A stretch of 64,000 bases of DNA from Bombus terrestris (Eukaryota > Arthropoda > Insecta > Hymenoptera > Apidae): contig NC_063285.1 of NCBI RefSeq assembly GCF_910591885.1, positions 7,783,395 through 7,847,394 on the forward strand. The letters are read 5' to 3'. The position numbers were made by a program, and so were the translations under genes. The notes beneath the pieces are model-generated. The model had not been told where the DNA came from. It saw nothing but the letters and a program-made list of their open reading frames with translations, and searched no databases. Shown piece after piece: positions 53,502-63,410 of the stretch. The stretch's first letter is position 1, and every line of letters begins with the position of its first letter.

Positions 53502-54902
53502 CTAATCTTCGTCTATATTTTCGATGATGTTGAAGATGGAATCGATTCTTTCTTCATGCGTATTTAGTGCTTTTTTGATTTCGTTTAGTTGGGTTTGTTG
53601 GTCGCTTAGTGCTTTTAGGATGCTTTTTTTGAAGTCTTCAATGACATTTATTATGCTTATTTGGGGTGCGTCTATTGTTGGGTTTGGGTTTTGTTTGGCT
53701 TGTGCCGCTAAGTTTGTTACTAGCGGGCTTGTCTCGTTTATACTTGTTTTTTGTTTTACTATATCCGCGAACTTTAGCTCGGGGACGTACTTACGGCTTA
53801 TTTTGGCGATTCTTTCGGTTTTTGATGTTTTTGCTTTGGTGATTTTTTCATTAATCTTTTTCCGTAGTTCGACGAGTTTTGGACATCCTTTGTAAGATGC
53901 AGGATGTCCGTAGTTTTTGCAGTTTACGCAGTAGATTTTTTCTTTGCTTACTGCTGCTTCTTTTTTTATTTTGCACTCACCTGGCCCGTGCGGTTCAGTG
54001 CATTTTACACAGCGTTAATTTAGGTTACAGTTTTGTGCAGTGTGGCCTATTCGCTGGCATTTGTAGCACTGCGTGATATCGTTGCTTTTTTTATTTTTTC
54101 CCATGCTATTTTTAGATAGTTGAGTCTGTTTATTTTTAATAGGTTCCCAATATTGCTATCGGGGGAGACTTGAATTATATAGATTGGGAGCAATGTGTTG
54201 TTCTCCCTTGATTTTCTTGTTGTGAATCGGGTCACTTTGGTGAAGTTAACTTCTTCGATATTCAGGGCTTTTAGATCTTCTAGTATTTCCGCTTCTGTGT
54301 AGCTGTTACCTAGACCTTTTAGTGGATACGTATGGGGTTTTTGAGATTTTGGAGTATATGTGAAGTTGGCCGTGTTGGCTGCAGTCAGTATTTTTTTTGC
54401 ATTTGTGTAGTCATTTATGTTTTGAAGGTAAAGCACGTGCTTACCTGAGTGGATTCTTTTGATGTGGAAATTCTTGATTTTGAGTGAAGTTTCCATGAGT
54501 GCTATTGTATCTTTTGGGTCTTGTAATGTTATGTTGATAGGGGGTGGCCTGGCCCCTTTTGCCGATGTGGGGGGGTCTGCCTGTTCTTCAGCGGGGTGGC
54601 TGGGTGGCAGGCCTTTATAATTTTGGTTTTTCAGTAATGTTGAATGATGTGGTGTTGTTTTTTTTGGCGGAGCGGCGGGGGAGGTACTTGTCCGGGCGGC
54701 ATTGTTTTTGTTCGTGGTTATCGGTGATGTGACCAGGGGTGTGGGCTGTCTGGTTGCTTTTTTCCTTAGTAAGTCGTTTTTTTTTTAATGTTTCGATGAT
54801 AGTTTCCTGTGACTGCGGTGCGCAGGGGTCTTGAGCTTGAAGGGCTTCAAATCTGTTTTTTATTGGGATTGCCATTGGTTGGGGGCTTCTTTTTTGTTTC
54901 AT
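53502..54902 (-). pseudogene. Family D ORF1 of D5 (gag-like), broken
   Basis: It opens at MKQKRSPQPMAIPIKN (54902) and ends at the TAG at 53502-53504. Frame slips occur at the A-run near 54780 and near 54090 (after KIAWEKIKK), and there is a loss around 54016-54020 in the second knuckle. PRE_C2HC-like and zinc-knuckle segments remain recognisable. It differs from D1 and D2 at many sites, so it is an independent copy rather than part of the 18-kb duplication. Confidence 0.85.
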
Positions 54903-55357
54903 GTTTTCGTTTTTTTCGTGACACTCTTCTTGAGAATCGCTTTCTTTTTCTTTTAAATTTTCTTGTCTGATTTCTTTTTTGTTCCTGCTTATCAGGTTTG
55001 GAGGCGGATTGAGTTTCCGCGTCTTTTGTGCAGCGGGTCTTATGCTGCTATCTTTAATTATCTGTTGCTTTTCTATCTTCCTTTTGACCCCCTTTTTTGT
55101 CGGACTTATGGCGGATTCCGCCTCCTTGGTTTCAATCTCATTCCTTTCCTCTTCTATTTTTGTATTGTTTGTAGTGTGTGTGATGTTATCACTATTTTTT
55201 CACTGCTTAGCACTCTTTTTGCTTTTTTTTTTTTTTCTCCGCTCTCTCACTGTATACTGTACACTGAATAGCTTGCTGCGCTCACTGTTAGGGCCTACGC
55301 CTGGTAGTCCCTTAGGGCCGAGAGGTCCGGTCTGCTCGGAGGATCACGGTCGACTGC

Positions 55358-55396
55358 GACGAGAACGAGTGCACTCAGCGCGGTATGAGCGTTGGC
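55358..55396 (-). rRNA. 5S rRNA gene, 5' half (minus strand)
   Basis: Minus strand: GCCAACGCTCATACCGCGCT to 'cactcgttctcgtc', 39 nt. Family D leader follows at the same base as in D2 ('gcagtcgaccgt' here, 'gcagttgaccgt' in D2). Confidence 0.9.
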
Positions 55397-55605
55397 TGAA
55401 ATAAGTAATATTTTTATTTGTCTTTGATTGTCAAATAAATAGAATATTTAAAGAAACATAAGTGTGTGCAAAAATCATTAATCTTTTTATTAGAGTTTAT
55501 AAACTTCTATAAAGTGAAAGATTTACTTTTCAAATAAAAAATAAATTGAAATTGTATTATTACCTTGAAAAATCGCTTATGTTATAATAATCATCCAAAG
55601 TGATA
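55397..55605 (-). other. Upstream flank of the 5S gene
   Basis: AT-rich; the first ~70 nt ('cttatgtttctttaaatattc' region on the minus strand) resemble the flanks at 18086-18150 and upstream of 11502. No gene. Confidence 0.5.
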
Positions 55606-56039
55606 TGTAGCGGCATTCGACGGCAAAGAACTTTCCAACGGTTTCATCGGTACATAGTATACCACATAGACTGTTTACGAGAGACCGACAAAACATAAGC
55701 AAGGTCACGACGAAGGGTAAGCGTCGACAGGCCTAATGAGCTATCGATATCCCTACGGTCCTTTCGCCAAACACGAAAGAAAGCGTGCGTGTCCACGGTC
55801 GCGAAAGTCTAACGAACGCGTGCGTAGTAGGGATATTGAGAAGTGATAAAAAGAAATGAAATGAATTGAGAGATGAGTGGTGACCAAGAAGCGTGATTGC
55901 AGTCGAAATCGAGAAACGTGAGTAAATTATTATCCGCTCGAGTCGCGAGTTGAGACTTGTAACAAAGTCGTTAAGCGAGAATACATATACTGTTAAACAA
56001 AACGCCGAGTATTTCTTTAGCACTCTACACGTACTACCA
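55606..56039 (+). mobile_element. Solo LTR-like repeat, family E, copy E3
   Basis: It opens TGTAGCGGCATTCGACGG and ends near 'ctacacgtactacca'. It shares ends and the 'tatcgatatccctacggtcctttcgcc' region with E1/E2 but on the opposite strand. It sits between the 5S remnant and the last visible dynein exon. Confidence 0.6.
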
Positions 56040-56261
56040 ACACCTTATATATACAAAATAAGAGAAGGAAACGAATAGTAATCATTAAATAGTAAAGAAT
56101 TACTGATATAAAGCATATTTCGTTTCAATATTAAAAAGTTTTGATTATTATAAGAAGAGACCAATAAAGTATTTACAAACTTAAAGTTTTATAGAAAAAT
56201 TGTACTTAAAAATAGATTTAATAAATCGAATACATTGGAAATATTATTGTGAATTATCATA

Positions 56262-56468
56262 TATACCTTCGACTAATTCCGTTTTCAAATATTCTACTAA
56301 ATATGTCTTGCATAGTCTTCTATCCCAATCATCTGTTATGTGACCTCCATACATTATTTCTCCAAATAAGTAACGAAGATCCTCCCAAGGTACTTTGATA
56401 CTATTTTCCAGGTAATTAAATAATACAGATACGCTGATTGTTAGATCACCGAAGTTGAATGGGTAGGA
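56262..56468 (-). CDS. Axonemal dynein heavy chain, exon d (AAA6 lid region)
   Basis: After the acceptor 'tgcgtcag' the frame gives SYPFNFGDLTISVSVLFNYL, then VPWEDLRYLFGEIMYGGHIT and DDWDRRLCKTYLVEYL. This is the highly conserved lid after AAA6 of axonemal dyneins. The wording fits the outer-arm beta class (DNAH9/11/17; fly Dhc93AB) better than the gamma class (DNAH5/8), which has a different sequence here. A donor 'ggtatat' follows LVEG near 56262. The remaining ~200 residues of the C-terminal barrel are expected further along the minus strand, but I cannot find them at 55397-56261. Confidence 0.9.
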
Positions 56469-56889
56469 CTGACGCAAAAAAAAAAATTTTTTTTGAACAT
56501 ATATAATTTACAAGCTTGTTATAATTTTATAAATTTGTTTAAACATATTTTGAATGAGAATAAACCACATTTTACTAAACAGAAAATTATTCTACGGAAA
56601 GCGTTATTTGAAAAAATTACAGAAAATCATTGCTGATACCGTATCTAATTATATTAATAATTACTTATCTCTGAACATTATACATAAATTTCATATATAC
56701 ATATATATATGTCGGGTTGACGTTAAGATTAGAGTTAGGGTTAAGGGCGTGAAACGAATCCCCATTGGCATTACACGTGGTCATTATGCAATAGAGGAGA
56801 TATTTACTAGTGCAAATATGATTATGATAGAATTTGACAAGTAATCGCGATAATTAGATACTCGAGAAGCTAATGACAATGATCCTAGG
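56469..56889. other. Dynein intron part, AT-rich
   Basis: No gene supported; a 96-codon plus-strand frame at 56554-56844 has the composition of random AT-rich sequence. Confidence 0.5.
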
Positions 56890-57466
56890 CTCAATAACGA
56901 ATCCGCGGTCAACGGGATAACGAACTCTACTCTTCTTTAGCGTATAAGTTGTACTCAATGTTAATGAATGGAGCAATCACCACGTAAAAGAAAGATACTT
57001 CAATCGTCGATGAGATCGAACAAGAGAGCGCCCCTCCGGCACGGTGACGCTGTCGAGGAGAACTATATCGTGTGTCTGAGAACACGACATCATCGGATTC
57101 GTGGAGAAAAGTCTTCGTTCGGAAAGTGAGGGAAATTGACGCTACTGTTAATTGGTCAATTTCCATGTTGGTGGCTAGGGAAGGGTGCTAGCCGCCCTTA
57201 AGGGAAAGTTGCTAGCGGAAAGCGTCGTTCGTGAGAAAAATAGATTTCTCCTATTTTCCCGTAGTTGGAACGAGGACTGTTTGTCCGTTTGAAGGACTTT
57301 AGTTAAATAAATCTTAAGATTTATAGCGGGTCCTCGGGCTAGCTGAACATGTTCTGTGGAGATGCATCGACATCTGGCAATCATCTTACCCGAAGAATAG
57401 AGTCTGCGTGTGGCGAGCCACGGCACAGAAACCGTTGGAATGTTTACTGTCGCGTGCCGCCACAAC
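56890..57466 (-). mobile_element. LTR-like repeat, family F, copy F1
   Basis: On the minus strand it opens TGTGGCGGCACGCGACAG and matches F2 and F3: 'gattgccagatgtcga', 'cacgaatccgatgatgtcgtg', 'tctcagacacac'. The opening ~40 nt are shared with family E. The far end is approximate. It lies in a dynein intron. Confidence 0.5.
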
Positions 57467-58052
57467 TATTTCTTTTAAGGAGAGCTATAGAATTACTCCA
57501 TGCCTTTGTTAGACAAAAGGTTCGTCCCTTGACCGCGGCTACGTTCGGCGACCGGTTGTCGCCTCGAGCCCAAGCTCACTATCATAAATCTCAAATAAAT
57601 ACAGTCAGATCGAATAACAACAATTTCTTAATACGACTATGGTGGAATCTGGATTACAGTATTGAGGGATCTTCCCAAAGTTCCAAAGGGAAGGTTCCGG
57701 TGTTCTTTTATCTCCGACATATATAATATACATACATATGTATACAATACATGTACACTATACATACATTAATTGTATATATATGTATGTAAATGTAATT
57801 TTTTAACGACGATTAACAACATAGTAACAGAGAAATTTGTTTAATTGCTATTTGTGCTTGGGTACGTTCTAAATTATTTAATAATTTATTATTAAAACAT
57901 ATATTGACTAAAAAAAGGCAATTATTAAAGAATATAATGTACGAACTTTGCTAATATCATCACTAATAAAAAGTAATGCTTTATCTTATTAGTAGCTTTT
58001 CCTAATTTGATTGCAGGTTACAAGGAAGACAGTTATAGTATGTTTTAAACTA
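57467..58052. other. Dynein intron part, AT-rich with (AT)/(CATA) low complexity
   Basis: Simple 'atatgtatgt'-type sequence at 57718-57795; nothing else recognisable. Confidence 0.5.
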
Positions 58053-58267
58053 TTAGGTCATCCCATAAGTTTGTGCCGACTTTTGTGTATACATTTCATG
58101 TGTCGATTTATAAACATACGGCGATGAGGGACCAATGCACTTGAAAAATGGGAAAAAGTTGTACAACGAGAGGGGGATTACATTTTTTCATGAAACTGAA
58201 AGGTATGTAAACAATCTTAACATATATAACCGCTCGAAAAACGGAACGAACTTATGGGACGACATAA
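58053..58267 (-). mobile_element. mariner-derived MITE (215 bp)
   Basis: Terminal inverted repeats TTAGGTCATCCCATAAGTTT and TTATGTCGTCCCATAAGTTC, flanked by TA dinucleotides (58051-58052 and 58268-58269). Between them, 'gcacttgaaaaatgggaaaa' onward reads ALEKWEKVVQREGDY, like the end of a mariner transposase. It is therefore an internal-deletion derivative. The strand is uncertain: the transposase tail reads on plus. Confidence 0.85.
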
Positions 58268-58471
58268 TATATCACATTTGCGAGATATATTCGAAATATG
58301 TCTTATAATTAATAAAAAATCTGTTAAAGAGTATTAATTTGAAGTTATTACATTACACAAGATAACGTAAATATTGTTTTCTGCTTTCTCTCATTGTTTC
58401 AACAGTTACAAATCTTCGATCCATAATTTCTAATTTAACGTCATGATCCATTAAGATTTAACGTCACTTAC

Positions 58472-58678
58472 CCTATTCCATCCTTGCGCCCCAAATTTTC
58501 TACGTTCTGCAAGTACAGCGTGGTAATAACAAAGTGCAAATAATATTGCTTTGAATTCGGTTTCCTTGCTGCAGGACTCCAAAGTTTCCTGGGTAAAGTT
58601 ATCCAACGCTTTGTGAATATTCGCTTGAATTCCAGATGGTGGTTCGTTCGTAATCTTTATGGCTGATTCTAGTATACC
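58472..58678 (-). CDS. Axonemal dynein heavy chain, exon c
   Basis: Acceptor 'tacacag' before GILESAIKITNEPPSGIQAN; then HKALDNFTQETLESCSKETE, LFALCYYHAVLAERRKFGAQ and GWNR, with donor 'gtaagt' at 58466-58471. NEPPSG and the FHA/YHAV-ERRKFG motif lie at the end of AAA6 in axonemal dyneins. It joins in phase 0 to exon d (GWNR-SYPFN). Confidence 0.93.
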
Positions 58679-58973
58679 CTGTGTACAATTTAACGTACCT
58701 TACATTTAGTAATTATCTATCTATATTATTGGCTAAAGTATCACGTGTATAGTAAATTAGGGACTATAATAGGGACCTCAGAATTTTCTTAGATTTTTTA
58801 AAGCAAAAAGACAATAAGAAATTAGGCCATTTAACGAAAGACCTGTAATGCCTACCGCGTTAGTGAAAAATCATATTACCGACGGAGGGTTAAAGAATAT
58901 AATTAGCACATGTTAACTTAATTAAAAGTGCATATTTTCTTTTGCTTTTTCAAATTGTACAATTGTTTATTAC

Positions 58974-59255
58974 CTGAGGTATTATTGATTCATGAGGATC
59001 AGGACTGGGTTCCGCACTAATGAACAAACGATAATCATCATGTGGATTCTCCGAGCACTGTTCCATCTTTTTTTCCAATGTAGGCAACCATTTCCTCACT
59101 AAATGGACATTTTGCAAAATTACCCAGTGGCCTTCGTTCGCGGAAAGTTCTATGGCTTCTTCCGCTATGGGTTCTTGACCTTGACCCAGTGATACATTAT
59201 GGAAATTTCTCCCTCCAAAAGTGAAACCCAATTGCATTCCCAGTTTTTCGACGTC
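58974..59255 (-). CDS. Axonemal dynein heavy chain, exon b (AAA6 core)
   Basis: Acceptor 'aattcag' before DVEKLGMQLGFTFGGRNFHN; then VSLGQGQEPIAEEAIELSAN, GHWVILQNVHLVRKWLPTLE and YRLFISAEPSPDPHESIIPQ, with donor 'gtaata'. This contains the SLGQGQ and GHWVxLQNxHLxxxWLPxLE signatures of the dynein AAA6 domain. It joins exon a (SPGVDPLK) in phase 0. No stop or frameshift, so this part looks functional. Confidence 0.95.
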
Positions 59256-60603
59256 CTGAATTTTTATCGTTGTCGTTATTGTACATACATATTCCATGTG
59301 ATTACGTTGATTTTCATAACATGTTTTTGTATAATTCATTAGGTATCGATAATTCTTAATTTTAATTGTCTTCGATTCAGGTTATAAACTGGTAAACGAA
59401 AGATATGTTATCGACAGCAACAGAGTATAGGAAATGAGAAGAGTAAGAAGATATTACAATTATATTGCATTAAAGAAAAATTATTAAATGTTGCGAAGTT
59501 TGATTGTAGCTTATTGATTGATTCCTCAGGGTATGCAAGAATTATATCTCATGACTTTGGTAGCTGATCCTACACCTTTGGATCGGTGGAATTTCAAAGC
59601 TAAATTTTTTGCATTGCATTGTTTAATGCTCGTTACGAGGAATAAATATCTGTAAGGAACCATGGGTCGCAAATGATCCGTTTTTTGGAAAATGACCTTA
59701 AAATACCTTAAAAACTAAGTAATGACATATTAATGAACAAACAAAAAGCTGTTCCTTTGAATGTACGATAACCTACGCTAAATAGAATGAAGCATCTAGC
59801 TTCATCATTTCAAACTATTACAAAATTACTTACCTTATGGAGAAATCTTTCGTATAAAAATCGAATAGCGTTGAAGAGAATATAATTCGGTACGTGGAAT
59901 TGCAGAAACGTTAACTACTCTTCGATTTCGATATTTTTGAATGTATTGTAAAAATCGATATTTCAAATAATCTTTTCCTATATGAGAAGAGAATTCGCTT
60001 AATTTCCGTGATATTCGCGAAAAACTACCGATATCACTACAGTGAATTCTGCATCTGCAGTCGTGCTACCGTGACAGCGTATGCATTAGTTTAGTTACCG
60101 ATTGCCGGTCACTTATCGTCTGTTTGACAACGAGAGTCGGGCGAGTTTAAAGGCTTCGTGCACAACGTACACATGCGAGGTTGCAAGAGTCTGTTATAAC
60201 TGATAACTTATAACTCAATTAAAAGTGAATATCATCAGTGTATTAGGTTCAAATATTAAATAATTAAATAACTGTTAATAAACAGAAGATAAGCGACCGG
60301 CGACTGGTAACCAGACAGACGCATGGGCTGTCACTGTTGAACATCTATAGGCAGAAAAACACTATGATTGAGCCGGTAGTTTCTTGCCAATATATTGAAA
60401 ACTAAACGAGTTCACTCCTTATATACAATATAGTATATAGGTAAAAGTTGTGCAAAATATTTTTACAACATATCAAAAAATCATAAAATTCGGGGGTCGA
60501 TAACGTTTCTACAGTTTCACCCTATATACCGTTATATATTGCATACAATATTATGCATTATATATATTATTATTATTACAAGTTAATAGTGTTACACACT
60601 AGA

Positions 60604-60634
<31 letters not shown>

Positions 60635-61233
60635 AATATTTTCAGTAAGGACTCCTGTTATTCTAACAGCAAAATGACTTTCAGTCGCGCGCGACTACTT
60701 TGCACGTGTGCATAGCATGTATAGATATATGTATGCCTTCCATATTCTTTGTAGTCACAGAGTCGTGTCTTAACTTCGCGGTTGCGCGCGTCTGGTCGCG
60801 AATGGGAAGAAGAATAAAGCGTAGACTTCGTTTAAAAGACCTAGCTACGGAGTGGGGAAAGTAGCGATGCCTTTTAGTAAGCAGATTGTAAGGAACCGTA
60901 CGATACTTAGCCCAGAACCTTGGTGACCCGAAGTACTTAACAAAAAAGAACACAAAAGAAAAAAAAAATTTTCTTTTCTTTTCCTGCGATAAATTTAAAC
61001 AGCTGATCCATACGAATCTTGATAAACTTTTGGAAACTATCCTGATAAACTATAAACAAACTACTGGATTTTTGTTTCGATTGATAATACAATACTATAT
61101 GGTTATTAATAACTAATAAGCCGATGTGATATTATTTAAATAAAAAAGAAAATTAACAGAGCTGTTGTGCATAAAAAATGTTTAGGTGTTGAAATGTTAG
61201 GTGAAATGTATAAGTATTGAATAAATTTCTTAC
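59256..61233. other. Dynein intron with (AAAT)n microsatellite
   Basis: Mostly AT-rich. An (AAAT)n run lies at 60603-60636. A 45-codon plus-strand frame at 59518-59655 is discussed in the findings. The mixed-composition stretches at 60040-60190 and 60680-60930 hold no gene I can support. Confidence 0.5.
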
Positions 61234-61366
61234 CTTCAACGGATCAACGCCAGGAGAGAGAATGAAAAATATAGGCGTGATTGAACTGGTTTCTTCAAAG
61301 GATTTATGAAAAGGTGGAGATCTGGATTCAACAAATTTTGAACCAAGCTTTTCTTCTACGAAGCAC
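61234..61366 (-). CDS. Axonemal dynein heavy chain, exon a
   Basis: Acceptor 'ctttatttag' at the right; the exon opens in phase (one base, then CFVEEKLGSKFVESRSPP), continues SFEETSSITPIFFILSPGVD and PLK, and ends with donor 'gtaaga' at 61228-61233. TPIFFILSPGVDPLKDVE is the conserved entry to AAA6 in axonemal dyneins. Upstream exons lie right of the window or beyond the inserted repeats at 61600-64000. Confidence 0.92.
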
Positions 61367-61604
61367 CTAAATAAAGTAGTGAGATACAATATTTTAAACA
61401 ATTTGAGGAAAAAGGAAATATAATTTAACTTAAAGTAATACCAGGTAGTATAGTATACTGGGTGTTACTGATATTTTTAATGCTCTTTTTTATAAATAAC
61501 AGATTTGTAAGATAAAAAAGAAAAATAATTATTTCTTATACATGCTACGATAAGGTGAATAGATTTTTGAAATGTTATTGTTTCTACGAAAGATTATGTA
61601 TGTA

Positions 61605-61793
61605 TGTAAACATAGAGAGACGAGTGTCGACTCCTGATAGCCAGCGTTAAGCATTATTTGTTATCAAGCGATGTCAATCCTTAAATGTTATCAATCGTTA
61701 TCTGTTGTTAATCGTTATTTGTTGTTAGTTGCCAAAAGTAATAAACGTTGTTGTTACAAATCAGGAGTATTTCTTGTGTGCTCAATCACGACA
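61605..61793 (+). mobile_element. Fragment of an E-like LTR (E4)
   Basis: It ends 'gtaataaacg...aggagtatttcttgtgtgctcaatcacgaca', like the ends of family E LTRs ('gagtattcctt...ctatcacgaca'), with AATAAA placed as in E2. The start is uncertain. Confidence 0.4.
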
Positions 61794-63405
61794 TATACCA
61801 CCTTAATAATAATTCTGTTTAGCTGTTCTCGACCTATGTGTTCGTTTTGTGTGTGTTTTGGAAAAGTGGGTGCTGCTAATGTCTAATTTTTCCGTTGTTT
61901 TAGATATTAGGAAGTTTATGTGACATCAGAGACCATCGCACCGCTTCAGAGACCAGGTCACACACCGCGGGCAAGATGACTGCCAGATGTCTACACATCC
62001 TTACTGGGTACCTTCGATAGTCTTAGGGACCTACCATAAATTTGGGCATTTTCATAGTTAAGGTCCTTTAGACCAAGCAAGGATCATTCCTTTCAAGTGT
62101 CCTTTACATTTATTGTTTACCACGGCTAGATACGGGAAACTTGGTTTTTCTGACGTTCTGTACCTTCCTTTACCAACTTTCTCTTGTCCCTTAAATTTAA
62201 GGCTTACGTTTTAAAGACAAGAAGGTTGAGCCGTAACGGAACTTTATGTTTCTTTTCTATGGAACTTTATTAAATAACACAACTTTATAAGCGCAGTTTG
62301 CGCGACTGATCTGAGAAATGTTGACTGACGAGAGTTTGTAGTTTCAGTCCCGAGCTGTTCTCGTATCATCATCGAGGAAAGCTCGGTGTGGGTGTACCCT
62401 TGGAAAAGTGAGGGTAACGATCCGCGATGCCAATTGGTTATAGCCCACGTTAATAAATGAAGAGTGGAGGAGGAAGCCTCCTACCAACATGGTCCCTAGG
62501 TGACACTGTTCATGGGGAAAACTAGCTTTCCCGCTATTGAGGGTACGCGGTGGGGACCTGCACACATCTGGCCTCTAATGTGGATTGCCGTCACACTCTC
62601 GAGGGCGGCTGAGACCCTTCCTAGTCCACCAACCTTCTTCTTACCCAATCAAAAGCAGTGTCTATTGCCCTCACTTTCCTAGCCAAAATTGTCCTTAACG
62701 AATCAGCTCATCTCGTGTCCTTAGACACACCCATCACTAGCTTTCCTCTGCCTCAACATTGTCACTAAACTTCACATATTCTCTATCTTTAGAATAGTCA
62801 ACATGTTTTTACCGAGTTTCTACGCTTAGACCAGTCGCGCACTTAATTTATACATACGCATCAGTGTAACTAGTTTCTATATAAAGTTGTTGGAGTGAAT
62901 TGTGATTTATACGTGTCAATTCAGTGTGTATTCCATTGTGATTACTGAATTCATCATAAGGTTTGATAAAAGGAAAGTTAATAGTTGTGCTACGGATGAA
63001 CCTTCTTGTTTTTATCATCTAAGCCTCAAATTTACGTGACGTTATCCTCGGTGTCTTTGTTGGTGTTGTGTATCGCTATACCTGCTTCTTGGACGAGGGA
63101 GTTTTGTTCTTTTGATCTGGAAATTTGACTTATATGCGGGAACATGCTGGCAGAATCGTTTTTGGAGGTATTTATTATTTTATTTTTCCAGTATTGGTTT
63201 TAGAGTTCGGGAATGCTTGTTTCAATTGCGATTTTATTTTGTATAGTAGATAATTTAGGAATTCGAAGTCTTCTCTTTCGTCGTAAGAATAGTTGTATTT
63301 TAGATTGTTGCATTTAGATAGTATGTAGCTTTTGTCTCGTTGTAGTTTTTTTATTTTATTGTTTACATAGAACTCGCAATAATTTTTTTGTTTTAATATT
63401 GGTGC
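61794..63405 (-). mobile_element. Family D element fragment (D6), split by an F-type repeat
   Basis: 61800-61916 and 63043-63405 align, on the minus strand, to the pre-RT linker of D2 ORF2 (14426-14880). Examples are the 'ccacttttccaaaacacac' region and the stretch coding YSYDERE.F. Several stops show decay. No 5S sequence is seen beside it, so its ends are lost or it inserted elsewhere. Confidence 0.7.
61917..63042 (+). mobile_element. LTR-like repeat, family F, copy F2 (composite)
   Basis: It interrupts D6. The first ~150 nt ('gcaagatgactgccagatgt') and 62570-62760 ('gtgtccttagacacacccatcac') match F1/F3. The middle part 62230-62560 has no match in them and may be another insertion. Ends approximate. 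Confidence 0.5.
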
Positions 63406-63410
63406 GGATT

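Larger units (their letters stand above)
47196..55357 (-). mobile_element. Family D element in a 5S rRNA gene (D5), split by an LTR element
   Basis: Minus-strand element running from the 5S 5' half (55358-55396) to the 5S 3' half (47111-47195), interrupted by the LTR element at 48128-53322. Without that insertion it is ~2.97 kb. The flanking 15-mers are gacgagaacgagtgc (55358-55372) and gacgacaaccagtgc (47181-47195), 13 of 15 identical, a plausible old target-site duplication. It shows the same internal ORF2 deletion as D1 (after GTAILIK). The 5' leader is full length and parallels that of D2. Confidence 0.85.

Noticed and set aside
56554..56844. 96-codon plus-strand frame beside the dynein exon
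   Set aside because: Ile/Asn/Lys-rich translation of AT-rich DNA; no supporting signal.
60681..60953. 90-codon minus-strand frame in the dynein intron
   Set aside because: No splice context or recognisable domain; composition suits a chance frame.
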